From Brachypterus glaber (Eukaryota; Arthropoda; Insecta; Coleoptera; Kateretidae): a stretch of DNA of 64,000 nucleotides. The translations under genes were made by a program, and so were the position numbers. Each line of letters opens with the position of its first letter. Within the stretch, counting starts at the first letter, position 1. Under the pieces are notes generated by a model. That model was given only the letters and a program-made list of their open reading frames with translations, was not told the origin of the DNA and did no database searches. Below, piece by piece: positions 10,594 to 20,363 of this stretch. Location of the stretch: assembly GCA_958510825.1 (NCBI GenBank), contig OY294049.1, positions 7,564,001-7,628,000 of the forward strand, read 5' to 3'.

Positions 10594-12765
10594 CTACCGT
10601 GACCGGTTATCGTGTGCTCTGAGTAAATTAAGAGACCCAAGGATTACTGCTTTCTGCATGCGACCAGCCAGAATTTCGGCTGAGTCGCGACATGTCGGTA
10701 TGGTTTTGAGGTTAGAGAGAAAGCTGTCATTTATACCACCAAGGGATCCAACAATAAGCACCACCAGTTTTATAGAGTGGTCTGGATACAGTCTGCGGAG
10801 TTGAAAAAGAAGATCCTGATATTTTGTCCGCTTGTCCTCCTCCTTCAAAACAATGTTTCTTTCGGCTGGGGCCGAGAACTCAATAACAAACATTGTTTTG
10901 GCATTGTGGTCGAGGAGGACGATATCTGGCTTATTGGAGAATGAATAGTTCCAATATATGCGGCATCTATCATTCTCCACCACGGACTCAATATCAGCTG
11001 GAGCATAGGGCAATACTGGTGTTTCGTCTAACCCATACGAGTGCCTGAGAAAGTAATAAAGCACTCGTAAGGCCGCGTTATGTCTGCGAATATATGCCGA
11101 GACCGCATATGTGGAACATGCAGAAAGTAAATGCATGATGGTCTCTGGCATTTTTCGACAGGCCCTGCAGTTGGTATCAGGAACCTGCATTCCCATAACG
11201 CGACTCCGGTAGACTAATGTGTTAAAAACGCCATCTTGGCAAGCAAGTATGAATCCCTCGGTCTCCGACTTTAACCCACCTGACCTAAGAAAGGAATATG
11301 TCAGTCTTTTGGATAAGCCAAGGTCTTCTATGGTCTTAAAGAAGATTCCATGCATTGGCTTATCCATGTGTGACTGCAGAAGCATCGAATACTCTGCAGT
11401 TTTGATGTGGGTTTTTAATTGAACGGGACCCAACTCAGTTACAGAGTTTGGGTTTTCCCGTTCAAAGTCGAATATGAGACCGAGTTCTTCAGCTGCTCTC
11501 GATGCTGCCCTGAAGATAAAGGCTCCAACTCCGGCTACCTCGTGGTCATAAACTAACCGTAGCAGGGGGTCTTCGCTCCTTATGATCTTACAGGCTGTAT
11601 CCAAGGCCACTCTATTGTGAAGATACTCCAAACCTAAGAGTCCACGACCACCCCGATTTCGTGGGAAATATAGTCGTGGAACGGACGATCTCGGATGCAA
11701 GCTTCTAAAAAGATTCATAAGCTTCCGAGTAGAACGGTCAAGTTGGCGCAACTCATCTACTGTCCACTTGATGGTTCCAAATGAGTAGAGTAGAATTGGA
11801 ACAGCAAGCATGTTTGTGGCAGACACTTTATTGGGTCCAGACAGTTCTGATGACCAGATCTGTCGGAGGCAGTGTCTGTACTTGCTGCGGAGAGCGTCTT
11901 TAACAGATCTTACTTCCTGGGTATGACTTTGTTCCATACCCAGATAGGTGTACCTCTCTCCGGCATCTAGATGATGAAGGATGCTTCCGTCTACGAGTTG
12001 CGCATCTTCGCCGATTTCTACTGATCGTCCTCTCTTGAGATGTACCAGTGCATATTTATCCATGCCAAATTCCATGCCGATAGCGCGTGTATACTCCTGT
12101 ACCACCCGTAGGAGCTGATTCAGATCTCTTTCTCCTGAGGCATAGAGTTTAAGGTCATCTATATAAAAAAGATGTGAGACCTTATGCCTCCTATTTCCGA
12201 GTGGACCGCAACTGTAGCTGCGAGTATTTCTTAGAGCAACGGACAGAGGAAGTAGTGAGATGCAAAAAAGGAGAGCACTAAGGGAATCTCCCTGAAACAC
12301 GCCTCTTCTAATTGTTACCAACCCTGTTCGAACTTTACTATTACCACTGGATATGGTAAAGCTAGTTCTCCAAAGTGGCAACAATTCTTCCATGCATCTC
12401 ACTACGGGCTCTGGCACCGCAAGGCATCTTAGCAAGTAAATAATCAGCTCGTGCGGTGTTGTATCAAATGCCTTGCGGTAATCGATCCAGGCCATTGAGA
12501 GATTTCGCTTATACTGTATGGAGTCCTGCGTGATGCATCTATCTATCAGCAGGTTCTCCTTACAGCCAGCGACACCTCTCTTTGACCCCCGTTGCTCATA
12601 TATAGATTGAAATACTCGGTCAGCAGCCTGGAGTACTCGCATGTATATGATGCGTGTAAACACCTTATAGCACGCGTTCAAACACGTTATCGGCCTGTAG
12701 ATTTTGGGCATGGACAAATCTCCGTTCTTAGGTATTAGCACTGTGCGACCTCCCCATTTAGCCAA
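10594..12765 (-). CDS. Dong/R4-like RT and restriction-like endonuclease (723 codons)
   Basis: Continuation of the element's polyprotein. It opens with WGGRTVLIPKNGD (RT), then RPITCLN, the AWIDYRKAFD motif (~92-101), RRGVFQGDSLS (~153-163) and the catalytic FYIDD box at ~200-204. After the thumb region comes the zinc motif C-x2-C-x8-H-x4-C at ~533-550 and a PD-(D/E)xK-type nuclease core (KPD at ~612-614, VIEF at ~627-630, K-rich segment after it). These are the hallmarks of R2/R4-type elements, which nick the target and prime reverse transcription there. The start as given is a TTG with an in-frame stop just upstream, showing that this is the 3' side of a frameshift, not a separate gene. Confidence 0.82.
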   Translation of the reverse strand: MAKWGGRTVLIPKNGDLSMPKIYRPITCLNACYKVFTRIIYMRVLQAADRVFQSIYEQRGSKRGVAGCKENLLIDRCITQDSIQYKRNLSMAWIDYRKAFDTTPHELIIYLLRCLAVPEPVVRCMEELLPLWRTSFTISSGNSKVRTGLVTIRRGVFQGDSLSALLFCISLLPLSVALRNTRSYSCGPLGNRRHKVSHLFYIDDLKLYASGERDLNQLLRVVQEYTRAIGMEFGMDKYALVHLKRGRSVEIGEDAQLVDGSILHHLDAGERYTYLGMEQSHTQEVRSVKDALRSKYRHCLRQIWSSELSGPNKVSATNMLAVPILLYSFGTIKWTVDELRQLDRSTRKLMNLFRSLHPRSSVPRLYFPRNRGGRGLLGLEYLHNRVALDTACKIIRSEDPLLRLVYDHEVAGVGAFIFRAASRAAEELGLIFDFERENPNSVTELGPVQLKTHIKTAEYSMLLQSHMDKPMHGIFFKTIEDLGLSKRLTYSFLRSGGLKSETEGFILACQDGVFNTLVYRSRVMGMQVPDTNCRACRKMPETIMHLLSACSTYAVSAYIRRHNAALRVLYYFLRHSYGLDETPVLPYAPADIESVVENDRCRIYWNYSFSNKPDIVLLDHNAKTMFVIEFSAPAERNIVLKEEDKRTKYQDLLFQLRRLYPDHSIKLVVLIVGSLGGINDSFLSNLKTIPTCRDSAEILAGRMQKAVILGSLNLLRAHDNRSR

Positions 12766-13886
12766 GAGTTAAATATTCTTGCCAAATGCTGGTGGGTTGA
12801 GGAAAATTTTTTCCACCAGAAGTTATTTATTCCATCTGGGCCAGGAGCGGCGAAATTCTTTGAGCCTTCAAGTGCTCTCTGAACTTCTTCCTTAGTGATT
12901 TGTTGGTCGGGTACATCTCGTTCAGCGACTGGCGGTTGAAACTGTCTACAGTAGGTTTCGAACTGTACCAGCGCTGGCGTATCTCTATTGAGTGGATGGG
13001 TTTCCTCATATAGTCCCCTCCAGAAGTCTTCAACTTGATCGACAGTCGGCGGGTTCTCAACAACACGCTGAGGCGGTTGGAACAGGCGAGAGGGTTTTTC
13101 GCGGAATTGCTTGTTTTCCGCATATCCTTTCGCCCGCTTCACTAGTGCCTTTTTTGCAGCTACTAGCATCCGTATCCTGTCAAGGCAATGCTGCTTGATG
13201 GTGGTCAGTATTGCCTTGTTAATTGTGTGATGGTGGCGTCTAATTGTGGTTACTAATTTGCGCACTCTTGGTGTGAAGGGCCTATTGGCTTTCATATATT
13301 CCATCACACATTGGATACGGGATGCGTGTTGTCTCGCCGACTGGATCTTGCCTTCCATCTTTTGTATTCGCCGCTCAGTTTTCTCAGCAAAGGACAACGC
13401 AGTATTACGTTGTTCCTGCTGAAAACCTTGAGCAGCTTCAAATACAGCGCAATTAATGCGCCAGATGTCGGCATCTTCCGGAAGGGTATCCTGAAGAACT
13501 GCATCCACTCGTGCCAGATCTTGTGGTTTTGGAGGCTTTATGCTGTTAAGAGCCTTCCTGGTGCTTATCCCTTCTTGAAGCGGTGGTATATTGACTCTGT
13601 CATCCGCTGCCTGAGCCGCCGGGAGATCTCTCACTCCTTCCACCGGCTCAGCCAACGGAGGCGGAGCTCTGACGTAACCTTTTTTGCGTAGATGGGATAC
13701 ATAATCCCTTAGATTTTGGGCGGAAAAGGCAGCATGCTCTGGATGCATTTCACACCAAAGACCATGCATTCGCCTCATGTATCCTATACGCTCAGGTTCG
13801 CTTCTCTCTCGGCAAAGCAGTAAATCATCCCTGAGTCTGTCATTCCACTCAAAGCATTCCTGTTCATTGCGGTCGTCATCGGGCAT
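12735..13886 (-). CDS. Dong/R4-like ORF, N-terminal part (383 codons)
   Basis: This frame gives the N-terminal half of the non-LTR polyprotein. The first ~280 residues are basic and coiled-coil-like, with no recognised domain. Near the C-terminus, the AAPGPDGI segment is the early RT motif (fingers) of non-LTR reverse transcriptases, followed by FNSWL, where the frame stops (NGEVAQC). The RT continues in the other frame at 12765, overlapping 31 bp, so a small indel, not a designed junction, separates them: normal relatives have one ORF. About 270 bp of 5' region precede the ATG at 13886; part of it is open in another frame, so the true start is uncertain. Likely inactive. Confidence 0.75.
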   Translation of the reverse strand: MPDDDRNEQECFEWNDRLRDDLLLCRERSEPERIGYMRRMHGLWCEMHPEHAAFSAQNLRDYVSHLRKKGYVRAPPPLAEPVEGVRDLPAAQAADDRVNIPPLQEGISTRKALNSIKPPKPQDLARVDAVLQDTLPEDADIWRINCAVFEAAQGFQQEQRNTALSFAEKTERRIQKMEGKIQSARQHASRIQCVMEYMKANRPFTPRVRKLVTTIRRHHHTINKAILTTIKQHCLDRIRMLVAAKKALVKRAKGYAENKQFREKPSRLFQPPQRVVENPPTVDQVEDFWRGLYEETHPLNRDTPALVQFETYCRQFQPPVAERDVPDQQITKEEVQRALEGSKNFAAPGPDGINNFWWKKFSSTHQHLARIFNSWLNGEVAQC

Positions 13887-14155
13887 ATCCTCTGTTTGGG
13901 CCCCACCACCTTGCCTTTGGCCTCTATCCGAATGAGGCCGGTTGTGGGGGCCCTCTCTTCTGGGTTTTGGAACCAGAATGTTGGCCCTATCGGATGGTTA
14001 GTCCGAAAAGGACACGGTGACACTGAGGAGAGAAATGTGCTTCTCCTTCCGGGTACGCTATGGCTGTCATCCGATTTTATACCCCTTGTTGCTCGAGGGA
14101 AGTGGTGTCGCAACGACTCACCAAAGACCTTGGGATGTAGTGTGGCCTCCTCTGC

Positions 14156-14240
<85 letters not shown>
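14156..14240. repeat. (TAA)n microsatellite (minus strand), 5' flank of Dong/R4 element
   Basis: About 27 TTA units on the plus strand. Read on the element's strand it is (TAA)n immediately upstream of the element. Confidence 0.92.
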
Positions 14241-14241
<1 letters not shown>

Positions 14242-14740
14242 AATATTAATTAATTAATTAATTGATCAGGATTAATAAAATCATAAGTAACCTAATTGCT
14301 GTACTTGCAAGCCTACACACAGATCAGTAATTACTTAAAACAAGTAAGTACGTAATATTTAGTTCAAGTGGCTCTAAAGATTGTAACTAAATACGTGAGC
14401 ATGTTAAGTACTTAAATCAAATATTATGCTTAACTGCTGTTAATTCATTTTCTTAGACCAGTAGGTTAAAACACGTAAAAGTGCTTGGTTTAAATAATAA
14501 AATTTCTTGTATTCAGTTTTAAATAAAAACTAAAGTTGGTAGATATGTATTCAAAATACTAAAAACAATTAAAAATTGTGCTATTACTAATTTTTTGGAA
14601 ATATACATGTATATTATACATACATACATACATAATTATTATTAAATTAATGTTTTTTTTTTAATTAGTCAAATATGTTTATATCAAGTATTTTTATATT
14701 TGCAACAATTATTTAACAGAAGTATTACTTTATATATTTA

Positions 14741-15009
14741 ATGGGAGGCATAGCGTAGTGGCTAGCGCGTATGTATAGCAAGTCTACTATCGTGAGTTCG
14801 ATTCTCACTGGCGCCGATTAGCCTTGTTCAGTTAATTAATAATTGAAATTTGGCGAAGGCGCTAAGTGAAACGGACATTCCCTAGAAACTGGTTCGAAAG
14901 TCAGTATAAGCCTGTAGTTCCCTCTACTACTAGCCCACACAAGTCCTGGACTTAGGGGATGCTTGATTAAGTAGAATAGTACGAGGTTAAACAAACAAAC
15001 AAACAAACA
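14741..15009 (+). mobile_element. tRNA-derived SINE, copy 1
   Basis: The head carries a Pol III A box (TAGCGTAGTGGCTAGCGCG) and B box (GAGTTCGATTCTC), then the family body: TTAATTAATAATTGAAATTT, GGCGAAGGCG, GGTTCGAAAGTCA, CCTCTACTACTAGCCCACAC and AAGTCCTGGACTTAGGGG. It ends AATAGTACGAGGTTAAAC with an (AAAC)n tail. Copies 2 and 3 are at 30719-32035 and 46481-46745. It is non-coding and would use a LINE's enzymes. Confidence 0.85.
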
Positions 15010-15560
15010 TATTGGGATTTTTTTTCTGTGTGTAATACACGGCTCGCAAATAAGATTCCTTCGGAAAAGTCGTTCTTTCAGGCACAAAATTGACTATTAT
15101 TTAAATCAGTAGGGGAAGGAGCCCTAAGATTACGAACTGGGTAAGATGACGAATCGTCTATAACAAGCGAACACCAACAGATGAAGCAACCGTTGCAGTC
15201 TGTGGTAACTACCTGACTAGAGCGCCAAATAAGAGCGCTAGTCATTTCTTCCAAAACGAAGTTGATCGACGTAGAAGCCTTTGTTTAAATGTGTGATTCC
15301 TTATCATTTCGACTATAGCGACTTTAGCGAATAAAATTTTATGGGTGAGTAATGGCCTGAAATTTCTATATACACTGTTAACATTATTATATTTTAAATA
15401 CCTTAAATTAAAATTAAGTTTCAAATTAAATTTTTTAAAGAATTATTATTATTATTTAAATAATATCAGTACAGGCGGATAAAATAATGAATACCAAACG
15501 CGGATAAGAGGACGATATTATAATATACATACATAATATCGATGTAGATGTTTTAAATGA
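15010..15560. other. No recognisable gene
   Basis: AT-rich non-coding DNA between the SINE and the degenerate zinc-finger segment. Confidence 0.4.
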
Positions 15561-15564
15561 AAAG

Positions 15565-15713
15565 GACTGTCTAATATGCGGGGATATTGGTAAAGAAAAT
15601 GAGGTGTTGTTTTAGTGCTTTAGCAGCAAATTATTGGTCCATGCTTACTGCAATGTAATGAGTTCGAAATAAGCCAAAATAAAGATTTGGGTTTGTGATT
15701 TTTGTGAAAATTA
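15565..15713 (+). pseudogene. Degenerate PHD-like zinc-finger fragment
   Basis: In one frame the segment reads C-x2-C, then about fifteen residues, C, then H-x2-C and finally W-x-C-x2-C (CLIC...VHAYC...WVCDFC), the spacing of a PHD finger with one cysteine missing and two in-frame stops. Such fingers are common in insect transposon proteins, including LINE ORF1. It is too short to assign. Chance resemblance is possible. Confidence 0.35.
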
Positions 15714-16280
15714 AAATACCCTTCATTATCCTAACAAGTTCTAAGCTATTTTCCTATTATTTTTTATTTTGTTTTTAATAAAGGCTTTTTTAGGTTTTTT
15801 ATTCTTCCTCAACTTACCTTCTCCTGATGGCAAGATGCTTAATTTTGCATTTTTTTATTATTTTTTAAAAAAGAAAATAAATAATTAAAGCATAAATTAG
15901 ACAAACTATTATTCAAGTTACCACCTTCTAAATAAAAAAAATCATTTAAATAAACCCTACATATTTTATACAAACCATCAAAGCATATCTTCGTCAACTT
16001 AGGGCCCCTTTCCCTACATTTGACAGAGCAGAAAATCGTGTAAAACAAAACAATAAAATAATTAGAACCTCTAATATACAACGGTATATTTTCGTCATAT
16101 ATTAATTAATGTTAAGTCAGAATATGTCTATAAGCAGGATCCTTGTCAGCAACTATTAATATGACATGTCCCTAAGGAATATTGTGACAGAAAATTTAAT
16201 ACAATATGCTTAAACTAACGCCAAAAAAGGCCTTGCTTATGTTAAAATTTATTAGGTAAAGAAAACAGTTATAGGTTGTA

Positions 16281-16421
16281 AAGGGCATATCCACAGGCTC
16301 TTATGCGAGCCTAACATAACGTTATAAGCCTGCCCACAAGATACATGACGGCACATCAAGCCAGTCACGACATCGTATGTTATGTATTATGCTAGTTACG
16401 CGAACCTCTGGCTAGGCCTTA
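16281..16421. mobile_element. Small TIR element related to 2636-2750
   Basis: Left end AAGGGCATATCCACAGGCTC and right end CTCTGGCTAGGCCTTAA face each other with a GCGAG/CGCGAAC block. Both resemble the GGCCTATCCAGAGACTCGCAT end of the unit at 2636-2750, more diverged. Confidence 0.45.
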
Positions 16422-16613
16422 AATTAAAAAAAAATCGAAAAATGTTGAACAAAAGGCCGTATTTGCTTAATTCTTTTATGAAAAATTAATTTTATTTATT
16501 TTAAAAAATACATCTAAAAACAAAAAAAAATTATAGGGACAAAACATGACGAGAAAATACCATTATATACCCTACCAAACTTTAAGAATAATAACAGAAA
16601 AACAGCGTAGAGA

Positions 16614-16761
16614 AAGGGGCGGATTTATTTCATTTTAAGGGGGGGCATCCATAAGGTTAAAAATTGCGCAGTCACCAAAAATATAATTTTGAAGGTATTT
16701 CTATGCTAATATATCTCGCTGGGGGGGGGGCATGGCCCTCCTTGTCCCCTAAATCCGCCCT
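16614..16761. mobile_element. 148-bp MITE with 9-bp target duplication
   Basis: Inverted ends GGGGCGGATTTA / TAAATCCGCCC, flanked on both sides by GCGTAGAGA (16605-16613 and 16762-16770). The interior has two G-runs (GGGGGGGC and GGGGGGGGGG). A 9-bp duplication would suit Mutator-like elements, with hAT (8 bp) as the alternative. No protein is encoded. Confidence 0.7.
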
Positions 16762-17084
16762 GCGTAGAGATATGTCTATGAACTTGCACACCGGAGCTTT
16801 TCTAAGTGCTCTAGGTTTATGCGAGTGTTTGACCAACAATTCTTAAAGTGGTCTCTATTCTCCCCTTTCTCCTTTTATAGAAATTGGACGAAATATTATT
16901 TCTGCTAGCTAAAGCAAGTAGAATCAAACTTTGACAAATTACGATAATACCGCATAGAGAGCAGCCTTTTCTCGATGTCACGAAAAGAGCAGCCGTACTT
17001 CGTCACAAGTCTCCATGTCACAACGAGAGCATCCATAGGTAATATACAGTCGGCCACAAGTCTCGGTACCACATGACATAAAAA

Positions 17085-17190
17085 AAAAGTCTTCCACAGC
17101 GGAGACTCAAACCCCCGCTTTAGCCCAGACGAATTTTAATTTAAAAGTACTGAATGCCTTAACCAGTCCGGCTACTGCCTACCCCAAGTG
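17085..17190 (-). mobile_element. tRNA-like SINE fragment, second family
   Basis: On the minus strand, GTAGCCGGACTGGTTAAGGC resembles an A box of the Ser/Leu tRNA type, and GGGGGTTTGAGTCTCC resembles a B box ~50 bases later, followed by a T run. It shares nothing with the 14741 SINE body. It could also be a decayed tRNA pseudogene. Confidence 0.5.
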
Positions 17191-17556
17191 GTTAAGAATA
17201 ATTAAAGTTATTTTTTTGTTGGTTTTTGTAATAAATTAATTAATTTCAGGGAAGGTAGACTTGAATAATTTTGATTTATGTTGCAGTTCTAATTCTAATT
17301 AATTAATATTTTCAAACCAACTTACTAAATAAATACTATACAAGGTGATCGATTTATCATGATAATCCTTTATATTTTAATGATTAAATTATGTATATGG
17401 TGTACATGGTGTATATATATTTAATATGTTTCGTTAATGGTGGTTTGATACATTATGTAAAAGTTCGTTAAATATTCTATTCGACCAAATATTTTTATCT
17501 TTTTCAAAATATTTTTGATAAAGTGTTGAAAATGAAAATTTTCATCAAGATGCATA

Positions 17557-18024
17557 CAGGGTGATCAATAACTGCCATGCCAAAATTTAAGACGTGATTC
17601 TTCATAAAAAAAATATGAAAAAAGTTTCTATAAAGGTTGGTCCGGAAATGAGCCCTAAGGAAGCTACGGCCCTTCAAATATGATATATTGAATGAGGAGC
17701 AAAAAAAAGCATCAATAAAATTTTAATGCTGCAGGGTGATTCTTCATTTAAAACTGAGCCAAAAAGTATTCTTCACCAAAACACCTAAATTAAATTTAAC
17801 AAAAAAATAATTTAACATAAACTTATTGCCTTTATTAATACTAGTATACATGCAAAAGCTCGTCACTCTAGCTTAACGGATACCAGTACCTTATTTTTAT
17901 TACGATTTTAAAGGGCCGTAGCTCCCTTAAAGCTCATTTGTGGACGAACCTTTATAGGATTTTTTTTATATTTTTGGATGTAATCACCTCTTAAATTTTG
18001 GCGTACCAGTTATCGATCACCCCG
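17557..18024. mobile_element. 468-bp foldback MITE, CAGGGTGATC ends
   Basis: Ends CAGGGTGATCAATAACTG and its near complement (GATCACCCCG at 18015-18024) are flanked by TA. Arms pair for ~130 bp, including CCAAAATTTAAGA and a GGGCCGTAGCT block. The CAGGGTG end type is shared with 45647-46352. Confidence 0.75.
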
Positions 18025-18507
18025 TATCCTAAAGAAATCAAATAATTTTTTTTGCACGACCAAGACTAAAACCTAATTTTACGCTTTCATTATCGGGATT
18101 AAACTTGCCGTTTTTCTCCCTAGGGAATAAAAATCACGGCAACCTTGATAATATTAAAATATTATACTTACTATGTGCTTTGCTGGTTCAAAAATTAGGT
18201 TTGGTGGTGTTTTTGTAATAAATTAGCGATTCAAACCAATTTATTTGATTTTAACAAAGAAAACCTTTAAAAATAACATTGTTATAACAATTTATACATA
18301 ACTTAAAATTTATCATCTTCGTCCATTTTTTTGACGTTTGTATCAACCATATTAAAAAACAATTGAAATTGCGATAGCCATCAAACTGACTTTTCGCAAT
18401 TTACAGGCATCGTGATTAAATTACGAAAATAAAACAACTGATTTTAGACGCATGGTTTTTAATTTTAATTTTATCTACCTACCTAAATTATGTTTGGTCC
18501 TGCAAAA

Positions 18508-18645
18508 AATAGTGTATATACCTCAGGACTAAACTTGACTGTTTTAGTCCCTTGCATTTCTGTTTCCCTCGCTCGCTACGCTCGCTCACTAATGCAGCGG
18601 GACTAAAACAGCCAGTTTAGTCCATTGGTATATAAATAACTATTT
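18508..18645. repeat. Hairpin element with CGCTCGCTACGCTCG apex
   Basis: Arms carry GGACTAAAC...GTTTTAGTCCC and the exact-type inverse GGGACTAAAAC...GTTTAGTCC. The apex is CpG-rich (CTCGCTCGCTACGCTCGCTC). Non-coding. Confidence 0.7.
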
Positions 18646-18850
18646 AATGATTAATTTTATATTATAATACAAAAAGTAAATTATACTTTTAAACTAATTT
18701 TAAATTATACAAATTAAAATTTTAAAAGAAAATCTAAGAAGATCGCATTAAAATTGTAAATTCAGCACGATTTTTTTTAAGTTTAAAATTATATTGTGCC
18801 TTTGCTCTCTGCCTCCATTGTGTTCCCTAAACATATCAAATATAGGGGGA

Positions 18851-19582
18851 AATACCCATGAATGGGATACATTATTGAATGGGACAGTGCCGTTTTCTGA
18901 ACTATTATTTAATAATTTTGAAAGATATTTTATTGGCGAAAGGCAAAAGGAAATTGCTTGAATTTGGTTTATGTAATAGTTCAGAACAACACAAAACATA
19001 TACCAAATAATCGAATATTAAGGTAAAGGTAAATATTTTTAGCCAACTATTTTACTTCATATTTCATTTCTATTTATCTCTAATATATAAGAATTTGCTC
19101 TTAAAGGACAGAACGTGTCTACTAGACACTGTCTAGGATACTACCTATAGAACAATTTAAATCAATTAGAACTCAAAACAAACTAATATTTGATACTGAC
19201 TCAAGGAAACATGAACCAAAGTATTTAAAGTAAATTCTATGTACAAAAAAAGAATGTAAGACTTTAACAGCTTTGTTATGAAATGACATTATAGGTTTAT
19301 TGTTATTAGTAGTAAAGATAATAATACCTATTTTTATGATTTGTTATCTTTAATAGCAATTTTGTATTTGTGTCCTATTAAATAACACCGTGTTCTTGAA
19401 TGGGACAATTATGTTTTTTTTTAATGCTTGTAGTTTTGGTAAAAATAAATATTATTCATGTTTAATACTTGGACTGTGTTCTTTTATTTCCAAATATAAT
19501 ACCTAAAAAAAATTACGTATAAAAGATTAAAAATAAAATTTTGGCAGCCGTTTAAAACAAAAATGTCCCATTCATGGGTATT
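18851..19582. mobile_element. Possible TIR element, AATACCCATGAATGGGA ends
   Basis: A 17-bp sequence at 18851-18867 has a perfect inverse at 19566-19582. TTGAATGGGACA also occurs inside, near 18882 and 19396. The interior is non-coding. No clear target duplication was found, so the call is tentative. Confidence 0.45.
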
Positions 19583-19815
19583 ATTGTTTAAAACTTTTTA
19601 ATATATCTAACAGTTATTAAATTATTAGGAATTGTCCTGATAAATGCACCACCCTGTACTTAAAAACGAACTTATCAAACTGAAGCATTTTAAGTCCGAA
19701 TATGCAAAAAAAAAAGATTTTTCGGTCGACTTCGCCCATAAAACAATACACACCGGTCTGAAAACAATTTTTAGCTCAACTTTCATATAACCCAAGTTTT
19801 TATTTTCATAATTTT

Positions 19816-19820
19816 ATTAT
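19816..19820. repeat. 5-bp target-site duplication, left copy
   Basis: ATTAT before the LTR at 19821, matched by ATTAT at 26545-26549 after the other LTR. Confidence 0.85.
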
Positions 19821-20221
19821 TGAATAATCGGGCTTAGTCGGCGAGCAGTGGACTGATTTTTATGCAGGTGGACGCATTGGGTTCTGGGGATTAAATAACA
19901 CAAATTTACCTTAGATGTCGGCGGGTCTTCTTCCTGATCGATCAGTTCTTCCTGGCTCCTTTGTGTTACCGGGAAAGGACTGGATAGGCACAATGATAAG
20001 CACAAAACCGACGGACGGATTGTCACCGAGCGGCGTTCGATATAGCCAATATCTATCGATATATGAAAACGTCCCGAATTGGACGGTTCAACAGATACTA
20101 CAATACTGATTCCTTCCGCGAACGATACTACTCTATCTCGCGGACAAAATACAAACTAAATCTAAAGAATTCAAATCAAAATATCCCAAAATTAATTAAT
20201 TAATTAAACGAAGATTATACA
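19821..20221 (-). repeat. BEL/Pao LTR (3' LTR)
   Basis: 401 bp, starting TGAATAATCGGG and ending GAAGATTATACA. It contains an AATTAATTAATTAATTAAA stretch near its end, and appears identical to 26144-26544. Confidence 0.95.
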
Positions 20222-20260
20222 TAAACCGCCCACCGAGAACTGCTCGCAGTTCTCTAACAA
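20222..20260 (-). other. Polypurine segment and perfect 8-bp hairpin beside 3' LTR
   Basis: On the minus strand GGTGGGCGG lies 4 bases from the LTR, a plausible plus-strand primer. Just upstream, at 20235-20254, GAGAACTG and CAGTTCTC form a perfect hairpin around a four-base loop. Confidence 0.55.
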
Positions 20261-20363
20261 AACAAAAATTTTTAGAGAAAAAAAAACTAATATCTAAATA
20301 GACAAAATACAACCCAACTTTAGCTAGATCTATGAAACATATAACAAAAAATATAAAATGCAA

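Larger units (their letters stand above)
10495..14156 (-). mobile_element. Non-LTR retrotransposon, Dong/R4-like clade
   Basis: A 3.66-kb element bounded on both sides by TAA microsatellite in the same orientation as the coding strand. It encodes RT and a C-terminal restriction-like endonuclease in two overlapping frames (12735-13886 and 10594-12765). Dong of Bombyx is known to insert in TAA repeats; placement in that clade rests on the RLE domain, the FYIDDLKLY box and the target. The 3' end is TTTATTTCAAA. A 5'-truncated relative is at 39437-40441. A single frame break near 12750 makes this copy non-functional as it stands. Confidence 0.88.

Noticed and set aside
13784..14113. Separate gene upstream of the Dong/R4 ORF
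   Set aside because: 109 codons overlap the element's 5' end with no domain; it may be 5' element sequence in a shifted frame.
13887..14156. HDV-like ribozyme at the Dong/R4 5' end, as in R2
   Set aside because: I could not find the nested P1/P2 pairing by eye; a covariance search would decide.
13896..14253. Poly-tyrosine or poly-isoleucine ORFs
   Set aside because: They are translations of the TTA microsatellite.
14741..14825. Functional tRNA gene
   Set aside because: Boxes are present but the acceptor and anticodon stems do not fold as a tRNA, and the same head recurs with a shared SINE body.
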